Origin: Lentisphaerae bacterium ADurb.Bin242
GTDB taxonomy: Bacteria; Verrucomicrobiota; Lentisphaeria; Victivallales; UBA1829
Reading direction: 5' to 3'
NCBI GenBank assembly: GCA_002069785.1
Contig: MWCA01000010.1
Span: forward strand, 1-64,000
DNA length: 64,000 nt
Part shown: positions 8,986 to 18,010 of the stretch, one piece after another
How the letters are laid out: each line of letters starts with the position of its first letter
How positions within the stretch are numbered: the first letter of the stretch is position 1
The notes under the pieces: generated by a model
What the model was told of the DNA's origin: nothing
Databases searched by the model: none
The model's input: only the letters and a program-made list of their open reading frames with translations
Position numbers and translations under genes: made by a program

Positions 8986-11256
8986 TCACCGTTTGGACCA
9001 CATTTTCCGGACAAGTGGATCGCCGGGGATGCCCAGCCGAAGGATCTCGTCGCGGATTTGGATCGCCTGTTCCGGTTCCGCGGAGGAGAAGCCGGAATCC
9101 AGCTTGATCAGCGGGGCGCGATAATTTTTCAGTGCTTTCATGTAATTTTCCGGAACGCTTTCCGGCAGAGTTTTCGGGTTCGCCAGGAAGAGGGCGATTC
9201 CGCGGGCAAGAAGTCCTTCCCGGGTGTTGTCGGGGCGTTTCAGGAAGTCCGCGACCAGCTGGTCGCGCTTTTCCAGCAGGGATTTTACAAAAGCGTAATA
9301 CCGCCCGAGTTGTCCGTTGTCGAGGTTTTTGCTTTTCGGAAGTCCCATGAACAGGCAGAAGCCTTCCATGCTTTTGATCGTAAAGTGGAAACGGAGGATT
9401 TCCGGCTGGAACGCGAGGTCTTCGTAAACCGCGGTGTCGAGAGGGAGGGGCAGGGAGTAGAGAAAGTCGAAGAACGGCTCGATCCCGAGGAGGCGGTCGT
9501 ATTCGCCCGCCGGAGCCGTGCGGCCGCGGGACGGCAGTTTTTTCTGGAGCACATCGCATCCGAAAACTTCCTTCATGACGTCGGCGTCCAGGAAACAGGC
9601 GATCTGGGGCGGCGTTTCGAGACGGGTGTCCACCCCCTGCTTCTTGAGCGACTCGAAAAGGAATTCAAGCTGGCGCGCGGTGTCGGCAAGGAACTGGGCC
9701 ATGTCGGCCTGTTCCCTTCGAATCGTGGCGATATGCCGGTCCAGGAGACATTGTTCCGCCGGCGGCAGGGCAAGATGGAGCGCTATCACTTTTTTGAAAT
9801 TCATCCCGCCGAGGTCTTTTTCCGCCGTCCGGAGATCTTCGGCGCTCTTTTGAAGGGCGATCAGCGGAAGCGACAGTTTTTCCGCACGGGAACGGACCGT
9901 TCCGGCGCCGCGTTTGGCGATCAGGGTGAGTTCCCCGATGACCGCCGGATAGTCGACCGGTCTCTGTCCGAGCTTCTTCAGCGTTTTTTCGATGATGTCA
10001 TTGTTGCGGATATCGGTTTGAACCGCTTCCGCGAGCTTCCCGGCTTCGGCATGAAGCGGTCCCAGATATTCCGGCTGCTTGCTCAGGGAAAGAGTCTTCA
10101 GCACGGATTCCAGCAGGGCAAGATGCTTGCGGAGATCGTCGAACGTGAGGTTGTCGTTTCCCGCGGCGGCTTTCAGCGTGACATAGGAGTCCAGCAGTTT
10201 CTTGGACAGCTCCGCCTGTTTGCGGCTGGCGACGGCGTCCGAATCGTTCCAGCTCCAGAGATCCATGCGGGATGCGTCGATCGCGCCCAGTGCATACGCG
10301 GCTTCCGTCCAGTTCGACGCTTTCAGGGCGGCCTGTGCGCGTCCCCACTGGCGGAGGGTGGCGCGCCATACCCCGACGTCGCGTTCCAGATCGTCGGCCC
10401 GGAGACGGCAATCCTCCGCGCCCCGGCTGGTCCTGGAGTCGCGGATCAGCTCCTCCGCGCGGTCGAACTCGCATCTGGCGGCCATTTTGCGGGCTTTCCT
10501 GACCCGGTCCAGCGCGGACGGGTTGATGCTCTGGTAAGCGTAATATCCGGCGAAAACGACGAGGATCGTGACAACGACAATCAACAGGTTCTGCCAGAGC
10601 TTGGATTGCGAATGATTGACCGAAGCATCCAGAAATTTGGCGTCCACGTGGGCAAAAGAAATGATGTCCGCCTCCTTGAGCATGCGTTCGGTGCCGGGCT
10701 TGAGCGGATTCCCGTTCACGGTCGTGCCGTTTTTGCTGCCGAGGTCCTTGATCCAGCAGCCGTCCGGACGCACGCTGATTTCCGCGTGATGCTGCGAAAC
10801 CAGCTGATTCATGACGGGAAGGTCGCAGGCCGGGGAAGAACCGATGACATAGTTTTTCTTTTCGAGCTTGATGACCTGCCCGGCGGAGGCGCCGTTCAGG
10901 AACTGGATCGCATTGAATCCCGCTTTGCCGCTGTTTTCCCTGGCTTCCTCGACCACCAGGAGGCAGTCTCCGATCGAAATGGTGTCTCCGCTCTGGAGAA
11001 CGCGTTCCTGAATGCGCTGTCCTTTGATGTAAATGCCGTTGCGGCTGCCCGTGTCGCACACGCACAGTTTCCCCTTCTGGAAGGTGATGGCGGCGTGGTG
11101 ACCCGACGCGACCGTGTCGGTTTCCGGAATGACCCACTGGCAGTTGCGGCTTCTTCCGATCGAAATCGAACCCTGGATTTCGGCCGAATCGATTTCGTGG
11201 AGGATGTTGTTTTTGTATTCAAGACGGAGCAGCAGATGTTTATTTTTCATGGTCAT
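8986..11256 (-). CDS. Double-FHA membrane protein
   Basis: Protein of 756 residues with two forkhead-associated domains followed by one membrane helix and a long mainly helical C-terminal region. FHA1 (about 25-105) has IGRSR at 33-37, SGHH at 51-54 and SRNG at 71-74; FHA2 (about 130-210) has IGSS, SQHH at 154-157 and SKNG at 174-177, so both keep the phospho-Thr-binding residues. The helix at 221-240 puts the FHA pair in the cytoplasm and about 500 residues outside. The annotated ATG overlaps the preceding stop by 4 bases; a second ATG 6 bases on is better spaced from a GGGA. Probable scaffold reading the kinase's phosphorylation state. The C-terminal part matches no family I recognise. Confidence 0.85.
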   Translation of the reverse strand: MTMKNKHLLLRLEYKNNILHEIDSAEIQGSISIGRSRNCQWVIPETDTVASGHHAAITFQKGKLCVCDTGSRNGIYIKGQRIQERVLQSGDTISIGDCLLVVEEARENSGKAGFNAIQFLNGASAGQVIKLEKKNYVIGSSPACDLPVMNQLVSQHHAEISVRPDGCWIKDLGSKNGTTVNGNPLKPGTERMLKEADIISFAHVDAKFLDASVNHSQSKLWQNLLIVVVTILVVFAGYYAYQSINPSALDRVRKARKMAARCEFDRAEELIRDSRTSRGAEDCRLRADDLERDVGVWRATLRQWGRAQAALKASNWTEAAYALGAIDASRMDLWSWNDSDAVASRKQAELSKKLLDSYVTLKAAAGNDNLTFDDLRKHLALLESVLKTLSLSKQPEYLGPLHAEAGKLAEAVQTDIRNNDIIEKTLKKLGQRPVDYPAVIGELTLIAKRGAGTVRSRAEKLSLPLIALQKSAEDLRTAEKDLGGMNFKKVIALHLALPPAEQCLLDRHIATIRREQADMAQFLADTARQLEFLFESLKKQGVDTRLETPPQIACFLDADVMKEVFGCDVLQKKLPSRGRTAPAGEYDRLLGIEPFFDFLYSLPLPLDTAVYEDLAFQPEILRFHFTIKSMEGFCLFMGLPKSKNLDNGQLGRYYAFVKSLLEKRDQLVADFLKRPDNTREGLLARGIALFLANPKTLPESVPENYMKALKNYRAPLIKLDSGFSSAEPEQAIQIRDEILRLGIPGDPLVRKMWSKR

Positions 11257-12917
11257 TCCCAGCGGTTGCGGCGGATGTTGAGGTTGCGGAGATCATCTTC
11301 GGAAGAAAAAACGGCGGCACAGGCGTCACGGATGACGTCGGCTCCGCGATCGTTGCCGAGCGCCTTTTCCTTGAGGTATGCGATCCGCTGCGCATTGTAC
11401 CAGTCGCGCTGATTCTTCCGGAGCTTGCGGAGCTGTTCGAGCGCGCGTTCCCGGAGATCGTCGTTCCGGGTCGTGACGGCGTTGACAAGCACGCCGCGCA
11501 AAAGCCGCATGATTTTGTCCCACATCACCGGCGACATCTTGGTCAGCAGGAGTTTCGCTTCGTTGAGCATATCTTCCGGCTTTCCGGAAAGCACCTCTTT
11601 TCCGCCTTCCCAATGATCCGCAATGAACCGTTCGGCAAAGAAAAGGAACGGAAAACTCCCGATGAAATCCGCTCCGCGGACCCGTTCCGAGGCGGGAATC
11701 TCCACCAGCCGGACGATCCGTTCGTCTCCGTTGCGGAAGAAGAGGGCTTCGCCGTACCACGACTGGTTTTCATACTCCCGGCTGTACGTCACACTGACGC
11801 AGGGAAGTCCGTTGTCCCTCCCGATGAAGAAGATTTCCGACGGCTGCCCGAAGTTCCAATGAGCCCCGCCGGACGAAATTTCCCTAATCCAGTTCTGGAG
11901 CGTGACCATGCGGTCTTCACGGAGGAACGCCGCGGAACGCTTGCGGGAAAGAACGATCCTCATGGGAACGTCCCGGTCGCGCCCGGCAGCCGTTTCGACG
12001 ATCATGTCCCCGGCGGAGGTTTTTCCCGCCTTGGTCGCCCGGGTCAGCGGCGCGATGACGGAGAAGCGGCTGGTTTCGAATCCGCCCTCGTCGGGCGCAA
12101 ACGGCTTTTCGGAAAATTCCCCGGACGGCGTAAGCGGCCAGGTGAGCTTCTTTTCCGGCGGGGTGCCGTGGAAATAATAGACGGAAAAAAGAATCACCGC
12201 CGCGATTCCGATCCCGGCCGCATACTTGAGCTTTTTCCCGTGGGCTTTTTTCCGGTCCTGCTTCCGGAGGAACTCCATTTCTTCCGCCGTGGCAAGGCGG
12301 GTTTGAAGGACATTGGTCTTGAGAACGTCGTCCTCCTCCTCCGGGGCGTCGGTCCGGTCGGAAGAATTTTCGGGAGGCAGCGTCTTGTTCGGATTGCCGC
12401 CGGGTTCGCCCGGAACGGTTCGGTTTTGATCCGCGGGAGCGTCTCCCGCCGTCTTGTCTTTATCCTCCGCGGCGGGAGCGTCTCCGATCATGGTTTTGTC
12501 CGGGTCCGCCGGAGCGGAACCGCTCGCGGAAGTGCCGTCCGGAAGCACGGTGGCCATGCCTTCCTCCGCGGCTTTTGCGGCATCGGCGCCATCCTCCGGC
12601 GGGACGGTCTTGTTTTCTTCCATCCCGATTTTCAGAAGCGTGAGCGTGAGGCTGGAACCGAGGGTGACGGTCTGCCCATGATAGAACGGAGTCGGCAATT
12701 CCAGCGTTGCGAAGTTCAGTTTCGCCCCGTGCGGGCTGAGGTTTTCGACAATTACGGAATCCCCGTCGATATGCAGGAGGAGATGCCGCCCGGAAACATC
12801 CGGCTGGGAGACCTGGATTTGCGCGGAACGCGAACGCCCGACAAGCCAGTTGCCGTCCGGCAGCGGCTCGATCCGGTCAGGCTCGCCGCGGCTGACGATT
12901 TTAAGTTGAAACGCCAT
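11253..12917 (-). CDS. FHA-domain membrane protein with Thr-repeat linker
   Basis: Protein of 554 residues. An N-terminal FHA domain (about 1-97) has VGRSR at 26-30, SGRH at 42-45 and the C-terminal turn SPHG in place of the usual S-x-N-G. Residues 100-200 form a Pro/Ala/Asp-rich linker in which short acidic segments each centre on a threonine (104, 123, 142, 156, 167, 179 and 189), a plausible substrate for the operon's kinase. A membrane helix at about 231-249 precedes a 300-residue extracytoplasmic part with no recognised fold. It lies between tadC and the double-FHA gene and overlaps the latter by 4 bases. A regulatory adaptor for the pilus machine is the best inference. Confidence 0.82.
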   Translation of the reverse strand: MAFQLKIVSRGEPDRIEPLPDGNWLVGRSRSAQIQVSQPDVSGRHLLLHIDGDSVIVENLSPHGAKLNFATLELPTPFYHGQTVTLGSSLTLTLLKIGMEENKTVPPEDGADAAKAAEEGMATVLPDGTSASGSAPADPDKTMIGDAPAAEDKDKTAGDAPADQNRTVPGEPGGNPNKTLPPENSSDRTDAPEEEDDVLKTNVLQTRLATAEEMEFLRKQDRKKAHGKKLKYAAGIGIAAVILFSVYYFHGTPPEKKLTWPLTPSGEFSEKPFAPDEGGFETSRFSVIAPLTRATKAGKTSAGDMIVETAAGRDRDVPMRIVLSRKRSAAFLREDRMVTLQNWIREISSGGAHWNFGQPSEIFFIGRDNGLPCVSVTYSREYENQSWYGEALFFRNGDERIVRLVEIPASERVRGADFIGSFPFLFFAERFIADHWEGGKEVLSGKPEDMLNEAKLLLTKMSPVMWDKIMRLLRGVLVNAVTTRNDDLRERALEQLRKLRKNQRDWYNAQRIAYLKEKALGNDRGADVIRDACAAVFSSEDDLRNLNIRRNRWE

Positions 12918-12935
12918 GATGGTCCAAAGCTCCCC

Positions 12936-13838
12936 TTAGAACATTTGTGAAAATCCCGAATCCTGAATGCGTATGAAAACCGGCGTGAAAATGATGATGA
13001 ACACGGCCGGCATGATGAACAGCGCCATGGGAATCAGCATGAGGGACGGCGCCCGCTGGGCCTGCCGTTCCGCGGCGGCATACCGGGCGCGGCGGATCTC
13101 CTCCGCATGGATGCGCAGGGTCTCCACAATGGAAGCTCCCATTTCCGCCCCTTCGGCAACCGCCGTCACCAGCCCCTTGAACTCCTCGATCTGAATCCGG
13201 GCGGACATCCCCCGGAGTGCGTCGATCCGCGATTTTCCAAGCTCGATCTCCTTGAGGACCACCCCGTACTCCTGCTGGAGCGGTCCGGTCCCGCTGTTGT
13301 TGACATAGTAACGGACAGCCGCGATGAAGTCGAGGCCCGCCTGCATGGCGGAGGTGATCAGGTCGATGGAAAACGGAAGATTTTTCCGGATGAGCTTCTG
13401 CCGTTTGTCGGCCGCCTGCTGGATTGCGACGGACGGATATTCCCAGCCGAGAAAAGCCCCCGCCAGGAAGGCCAGAACCGCGTATCCCGGCGACGGCGTC
13501 ACCGCCAGCGAAAGCAGCGCTCCCGCCGCCCCCAGCAGAATCAGCCACAACACCTGCGCCCCGAAAATATCCGATGCTTCCAGCTTCGGCATGTTGGCAA
13601 CCTGGAGCAGATTCCGATAGTTACGCGCTGCCGACGGCATTGCGTGCGCCAGGGAATCTCCGATGGTTCCGCTCAGATATTTCGTTTCAGTCTGGAGCAG
13701 CCGGAATACCAGCGGCAGGTTTGGCCCGTATTCTTCTTCGCGTTTTTTCCCGAAGAGAAGGATATTCAGGCCGATGACTCCCAGAAACGCCGCCGCGAAC
13801 GACAGCAGTTTGATGAAAAACAGGGCGGGATTCTCCAT
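12936..13838 (-). CDS. tadC: Tad pilus inner-membrane protein TadC
   Basis: Type II secretion F-domain protein of 300 residues. It has an N-terminal membrane helix, further helices at about 105-150, and a C-terminal pair ending in SLMLIPMALFIMPAVFIIIF. The cytoplasmic stretch holds the F-domain pattern with LDFIAAVRYY and EGAEMGASIVETLRIHAEE. TadC works with TadB as the platform on which the CpaF motor acts. It is 3 bases downstream of tadB in the same operon and 18 bases upstream of an FHA gene. Confidence 0.9.
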   Translation of the reverse strand: MENPALFFIKLLSFAAAFLGVIGLNILLFGKKREEEYGPNLPLVFRLLQTETKYLSGTIGDSLAHAMPSAARNYRNLLQVANMPKLEASDIFGAQVLWLILLGAAGALLSLAVTPSPGYAVLAFLAGAFLGWEYPSVAIQQAADKRQKLIRKNLPFSIDLITSAMQAGLDFIAAVRYYVNNSGTGPLQQEYGVVLKEIELGKSRIDALRGMSARIQIEEFKGLVTAVAEGAEMGASIVETLRIHAEEIRRARYAAAERQAQRAPSLMLIPMALFIMPAVFIIIFTPVFIRIQDSGFSQMF

Positions 13839-13841
13839 GAC

Positions 13842-14723
13842 TCAAACCTCGATGGTTACAATTTTCCGCACAATGAGGAAGCCGGTCAGCTCGAGCACCG
13901 CGACAATGCCGAGCGCACACCAGCCGGTTCCGGTCGTGACCAGCGGCTTCATCAGGGACGGATCGATGAAGTAGAGAATGATGAAGGCGACGATCGGCAT
14001 CAGCGCGATCGCGATCGATTCGAAACGCCCCTGCGCCGTCAGCGTGGCCAGTTTTTCCTTGAACACCGTGCGCTGCCGGATCGTGTCGACCATGCGGTCC
14101 AGCACGTCGGCAAGACTTCCCCCCGTCTGCTGCGAGAGCCGTACGGAAGTGATCAGCAGTTTCATATCCTCGGAAGGGATACGGCGGTTGATGTGGTCCA
14201 GGGCGTCCGGCAGTTCCACGCCCAGCCGGTATTCGGAAAGCGCAATGCCGATCTCTTCCTGAAGCGGCCCGCCGATGTCGCGCGAAATCACTTCGAGCGC
14301 CTGCGGAAACGCCATCCCCGCGTGCAATCCGTTCGAAACGCCCATGACCAGATCCAGCATCCGTTTCTGGAACGCGTCGATCCGGTGCTGAACCTTCTTC
14401 CGGAAGTAAAACAGCGGCGCCCAGAACCCCAGCATGGCCGGGATCAGCATTCCCGGCAGCAGGGCCAGCGGAGAACGCACTTCCAGAAACAGGAGGATGC
14501 ACAACGCCGCGCCTCCCAGAAAAAACGCCGCCGCGAACCGGACTTGCAGCAGGTAGCCCGGATGGATGAAGCGCGAAACGGGATTGTATTCTCCCGACGG
14601 ACGCCGGGCCGCCTCTTCCGAACGCAGCGCCGTTTCCCGGAAGAACGCCAGGGAGAACACATACACGATCACGGCGGTCGCGGCAAACACCAGAATCAGA
14701 GCGAAGATTTCATTTTTTCCCAT
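13842..14723 (-). CDS. tadB: Tad pilus inner-membrane protein TadB
   Basis: Type II secretion F-domain protein of 293 residues with an N-terminal membrane helix (FALILVFAATAVIVYVFSLA), a second helical hairpin at about 65-110 and a C-terminal pair around 235-285. The F domain includes GLHAGMAFPQALEVIS and RLSQQTGGSLADVLDRM. It is the usual TadB partner of TadC and lies between FHA-CpaF (15 bases) and tadC (3 bases), the canonical cpaF-tadB-tadC order. Confidence 0.92.
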   Translation of the reverse strand: MGKNEIFALILVFAATAVIVYVFSLAFFRETALRSEEAARRPSGEYNPVSRFIHPGYLLQVRFAAAFFLGGAALCILLFLEVRSPLALLPGMLIPAMLGFWAPLFYFRKKVQHRIDAFQKRMLDLVMGVSNGLHAGMAFPQALEVISRDIGGPLQEEIGIALSEYRLGVELPDALDHINRRIPSEDMKLLITSVRLSQQTGGSLADVLDRMVDTIRQRTVFKEKLATLTAQGRFESIAIALMPIVAFIILYFIDPSLMKPLVTTGTGWCALGIVAVLELTGFLIVRKIVTIEV

Positions 14724-14738
14724 GCGCGTCTCCCGGAG

Positions 14739-16451
14739 TTAATTTTTCGGCACGAAAACGGAAATATCCAGCCGGAGGTCGCCTTTCGCCTTCAGCTTGT
14801 CGACGAATGAAGGAATATTCCCGGTGGCGGCGTAGTATCCCTGAATCCGGCCTTTTCCGTCCAGTCCCGTCTGCACGAAATTGAAAATATCCTGCATCAG
14901 CACGATGTCTTTTTCGCGGCCCGTGATTTCGGAGATCTGCACGATCTTGCGCGAACCGTCCGACAGACGCGTCTGCTGGACGATCAGGTTCAGGGCGGAG
15001 GCGATCTGTTCCCGGATGGCGGAGACCGGCAGGTCGTAACCGGCCATCATCACCATGTTTTCGAGGCGTCCGACCGCGTCGCGGGGAGTGTTCGCATGAC
15101 AGGTCGTGAGGGAGCCGTCGTGACCCGTGTTCATGGCCTGGAGCATGTCGAGCGCTTCCGCGCCGCGGCATTCCCCTACGATGATCCGGTCGGGACGCAT
15201 CCGCAGCGCGTTGATGACCAGGTCACGGATGGAAATGCGTCCCTTGCCTTCGATGTTGGCGGGGCGTCCTTCCAGACGGACCAGGTTCCGGTGCGTCAGT
15301 TTCAGTTCGGCGGAGTCCTCGATGGTGACGATCCGTTCGCCCTCGGGGATATACTGGCTGATGACATTCAGTAGGGTCGTTTTTCCGGAACCCGTGCCGC
15401 CGGAGATCAGGATGTTCTGGGAGGCCCGCACCGCCTCCTCCAGAAACAGGGCGATTTCCCGCGTCATGCTGCCGAAACGGATCAGGTCGTCCGACGTCAG
15501 CTTCTTTTTGGCGAACTTGCGGATGGTGACGGACGCCCCGTCCAGCGCCAGCGGCGGGATGACCGCATTGACGCGCGAGCCGTCCGGCAGACGCGCATCC
15601 ACCATGGGGCTGGCGTCGTCGACATGGCGCCCGAGCGGTTCCACGATCCGCTGGATGATCGAGATCAGATGGCGGTTGTTGAAGAACTTTGCGCCCGTTT
15701 CATAAATCCGGCCCTTCCGCTCGACAAAGATCAGGTCGGGACCGTTGACCATGATTTCATCCACGTCTTCCGCGCGGAGCAGCGGCGAAAGCGGCCCGTA
15801 CCCGGCCAGTTCGTCCATCAGCGCCTGATGAAGCTGGTCGGACGCGATTCCCCTCGGAAGTTCGTGCCGGAGTTCCCTGAGCGTCAAGTCCAGCGCGTCT
15901 TCGAGCTTGGCGTGCATCTCTTCCCGGGCAAGCTCCTGCATGGAAACCTCGGTGAGATTCAGCTTTCCGAGAACGTATTCGTGAATCCGTTTTTTCAGGG
16001 CCATCAGTTCGGCGGTATACAGCAGATTGGCGTCCTTGAATTCGTCCGGAACGGGCTCGGCCGCTTCGAGCGGCTTCGGCGCTTCCGGCGGAGACACTTT
16101 CGGAACCTCCCGGGCAGGGAACTTCACCGGTTTCGCGGCCTCGGGCGCCCTGGAGGCGTTTTCCGAAAGGATGATCGTAAAACCGGCGATTTCGATCGGG
16201 TCGCCGGGAGAGAACGCAGCGGGCTCCGTGACTTTCACGCCGTTGAGCCGTGTTCCGCCGGTGCTGCCCGCATCGGAAACGAACCAGGCTTCGGGACCGC
16301 CGAAAATCCGGGCGTGTTTCCGGGAAACCTTCGGACTGTCCAGAAAGATTCCGCAACCGGCCTGGCGCCCGACGATCCATTCGCCGGCGTCATGCCCCAA
16401 ATCGACCGGCGGCCCGGAGGAACCGTCCGGCGCGATAATCAGAATCCACAT
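14739..16451 (-). CDS. cpaF: FHA-CpaF fusion, Tad pilus motor ATPase
   Basis: Protein of 570 residues joining an N-terminal FHA domain (about 1-100; VGRQ at 27-30, SRKH at 43-46, STGGT at 63-67) through a Pro/Glu/Lys linker to a complete CpaF/TadA ATPase. The ATPase has its N-terminal helical region from about 140, Walker A GGTGSGKT near 350, GECRGAEALD and the His box TTCHANTP. The FHA Ser-x-Asn-Gly motif is altered to Ser-Thr-Gly-Gly, so phosphopeptide binding needs testing. This is the main Tad motor by position (between secretin and tadB). The fusion directly ties the motor to the operon's Ser/Thr kinase. Confidence 0.93.
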   Translation of the reverse strand: MWILIIAPDGSSGPPVDLGHDAGEWIVGRQAGCGIFLDSPKVSRKHARIFGGPEAWFVSDAGSTGGTRLNGVKVTEPAAFSPGDPIEIAGFTIILSENASRAPEAAKPVKFPAREVPKVSPPEAPKPLEAAEPVPDEFKDANLLYTAELMALKKRIHEYVLGKLNLTEVSMQELAREEMHAKLEDALDLTLRELRHELPRGIASDQLHQALMDELAGYGPLSPLLRAEDVDEIMVNGPDLIFVERKGRIYETGAKFFNNRHLISIIQRIVEPLGRHVDDASPMVDARLPDGSRVNAVIPPLALDGASVTIRKFAKKKLTSDDLIRFGSMTREIALFLEEAVRASQNILISGGTGSGKTTLLNVISQYIPEGERIVTIEDSAELKLTHRNLVRLEGRPANIEGKGRISIRDLVINALRMRPDRIIVGECRGAEALDMLQAMNTGHDGSLTTCHANTPRDAVGRLENMVMMAGYDLPVSAIREQIASALNLIVQQTRLSDGSRKIVQISEITGREKDIVLMQDIFNFVQTGLDGKGRIQGYYAATGNIPSFVDKLKAKGDLRLDISVFVPKN

Positions 16452-16475
16452 ACGCTCACTCCCGTCCGTTGTTTT

Positions 16476-17987
16476 TCAGAACCAGCGGCTCCAGAAACTC
16501 TTCTCCTTGTCCTCTTTCCTGACGCGGGCCTTGTTGTCTTCCTCGACCTTTTCCACCGTGCTGGCGGTTTCGGCCGAAGGCGGCATCTTGATTTCAGGAC
16601 CTTTTCCGGGAATCTGCGGATAGATCAGGATCAGCACCTGTTTGTCGGAGAGTTCGTCGGAATTTTCCGAAACGAACCAGTTGAGGCCGGGCACCTTGCG
16701 GAGGAATGGAATCCCGGAGTTGTCGGTCGTGGCCTGAACCATGTCCTTGAGGCCGCCGACAACCAGGGTCTGGCCGAGTTTCGCCGTAACGGTGGTGGAA
16801 ACCTTGGTCATTTTCAGGTCGTAGTCCTGGTTGGCGAGCAGAGTGGGGGTGCTCAGTTCCAGTTCCATGTCCAGTTTGACGTTGTCGGCTCCGGTCAGGC
16901 CGCCCCGGACTCCCATGATGAAGCCGTAGGGGACATCGTTCAAGGTGCCGGTGCCGCCGGCGCCGCCGTAAACGCGGACTTTCAGGGTGCCGCCGCTGTG
17001 GAGCCGTTTGAATCCGGCGGACTCATTGCTCATGAAGGTGAGGTGTCCGGCATTGCGGAAGCGGTTCGCGCCTGTTTCCGCGGCCAGGTTGAGAACGGTG
17101 TTCAGGCTCGCATTCAGCGCATAGGTCGGGTTGGTGCCGTGGAAATTGGTGTCGAAGTTGAACACATTGCCGACCTGGATGCCGTTTTTCAGCAGATTCG
17201 AACCGATGGCGCTCGAGTCGCGGCGGCTGACTCCCATGAAGACCACGCCCACATCCAGAAGCGTGGGAATGACCTGGAGCTTGTCCACGAGCTTCACCTT
17301 GTTGGCGCCTGCCGCGGCGGGATTGGTGTCCAGCCAGGACTGTGTGGCGAGGATCTGGCGGACCTGGGTCACGTCCTGGGGCGAATACACCGCGCCGGAA
17401 ACGATCAGGGTGTTCATATCCTGTTCCAGCACGATTTCACCCGGCTGCGCCTGGGCGGCGTTCTTGACGATCTTGTATCCGGCTTTCACCAGCGCCTTGT
17501 GGAGGTTGAGCATCACTTCCGGGGCCGGGGAGAAAGTGGCCAGATTGATGACAACATCCTTGTAATACGGCAGAACCTTGTGCAGAAGCTCCCAGCCGCG
17601 GATGCTGGAGACTTCTCCTTTCAGCACCACCTTGTCCCGGTTGATGCTGATGTCCAGTTCGGGAACGGCGTCCAGGTCTTTGCGCAGGGCATTGTAGACT
17701 TCGCGGATATTGTCCTGCACCGTGACGGAGAATACTTTGGAACCGCCGCCTCCCATCACCTGGACATCGGTTTTTCCGAGGGCAAGGCCCAGAAAACGGA
17801 CTTGCATGTCGGAAACCGGTTCGGCCTTGACGATTTTCGTGTCGGCGGTACGAATGTTTTCAATCTTGAAAGGAACATTCGCCATGGACATTCCTCCGAG
17901 CGGGACATTCAGTTTTTCAGTCTCCTGGGAAAAAAGCGGAAAAGCACAAGCGATTCCGGCCAGAATGAAGATTTTTCGCAGATTCAT
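16476..17987 (-). CDS. cpaC: Tad pilus outer-membrane secretin (CpaC/RcpA)
   Basis: Secretin of 503 residues forming the outer-membrane pore for the pilus. Signal peptide MNLRKIFILAGIACAFPLFS is followed by the CpaC N-terminal pilus domain (about 30-95), a BON-like segment (about 95-160) and the secretin core. The core ends with the family signature around VPGLNWFV and LILIYPQI. The C-terminal tail is highly charged. It sits 23 bases after cpaB and 24 bases before cpaF, the standard Tad order. Confidence 0.92.
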   Translation of the reverse strand: MNLRKIFILAGIACAFPLFSQETEKLNVPLGGMSMANVPFKIENIRTADTKIVKAEPVSDMQVRFLGLALGKTDVQVMGGGGSKVFSVTVQDNIREVYNALRKDLDAVPELDISINRDKVVLKGEVSSIRGWELLHKVLPYYKDVVINLATFSPAPEVMLNLHKALVKAGYKIVKNAAQAQPGEIVLEQDMNTLIVSGAVYSPQDVTQVRQILATQSWLDTNPAAAGANKVKLVDKLQVIPTLLDVGVVFMGVSRRDSSAIGSNLLKNGIQVGNVFNFDTNFHGTNPTYALNASLNTVLNLAAETGANRFRNAGHLTFMSNESAGFKRLHSGGTLKVRVYGGAGGTGTLNDVPYGFIMGVRGGLTGADNVKLDMELELSTPTLLANQDYDLKMTKVSTTVTAKLGQTLVVGGLKDMVQATTDNSGIPFLRKVPGLNWFVSENSDELSDKQVLILIYPQIPGKGPEIKMPPSAETASTVEKVEEDNKARVRKEDKEKSFWSRWF

Positions 17988-18010
17988 TTTTTTGATCTCC
18001 TTTTCGGGGG

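Noticed and set aside
8320..11412. A 1030-codon open frame on the plus strand
   Set aside because: It lies opposite the phosphatase and double-FHA genes, has no domain motif and is rich in Arg and Gly as expected for an antisense shadow in GC-rich DNA.
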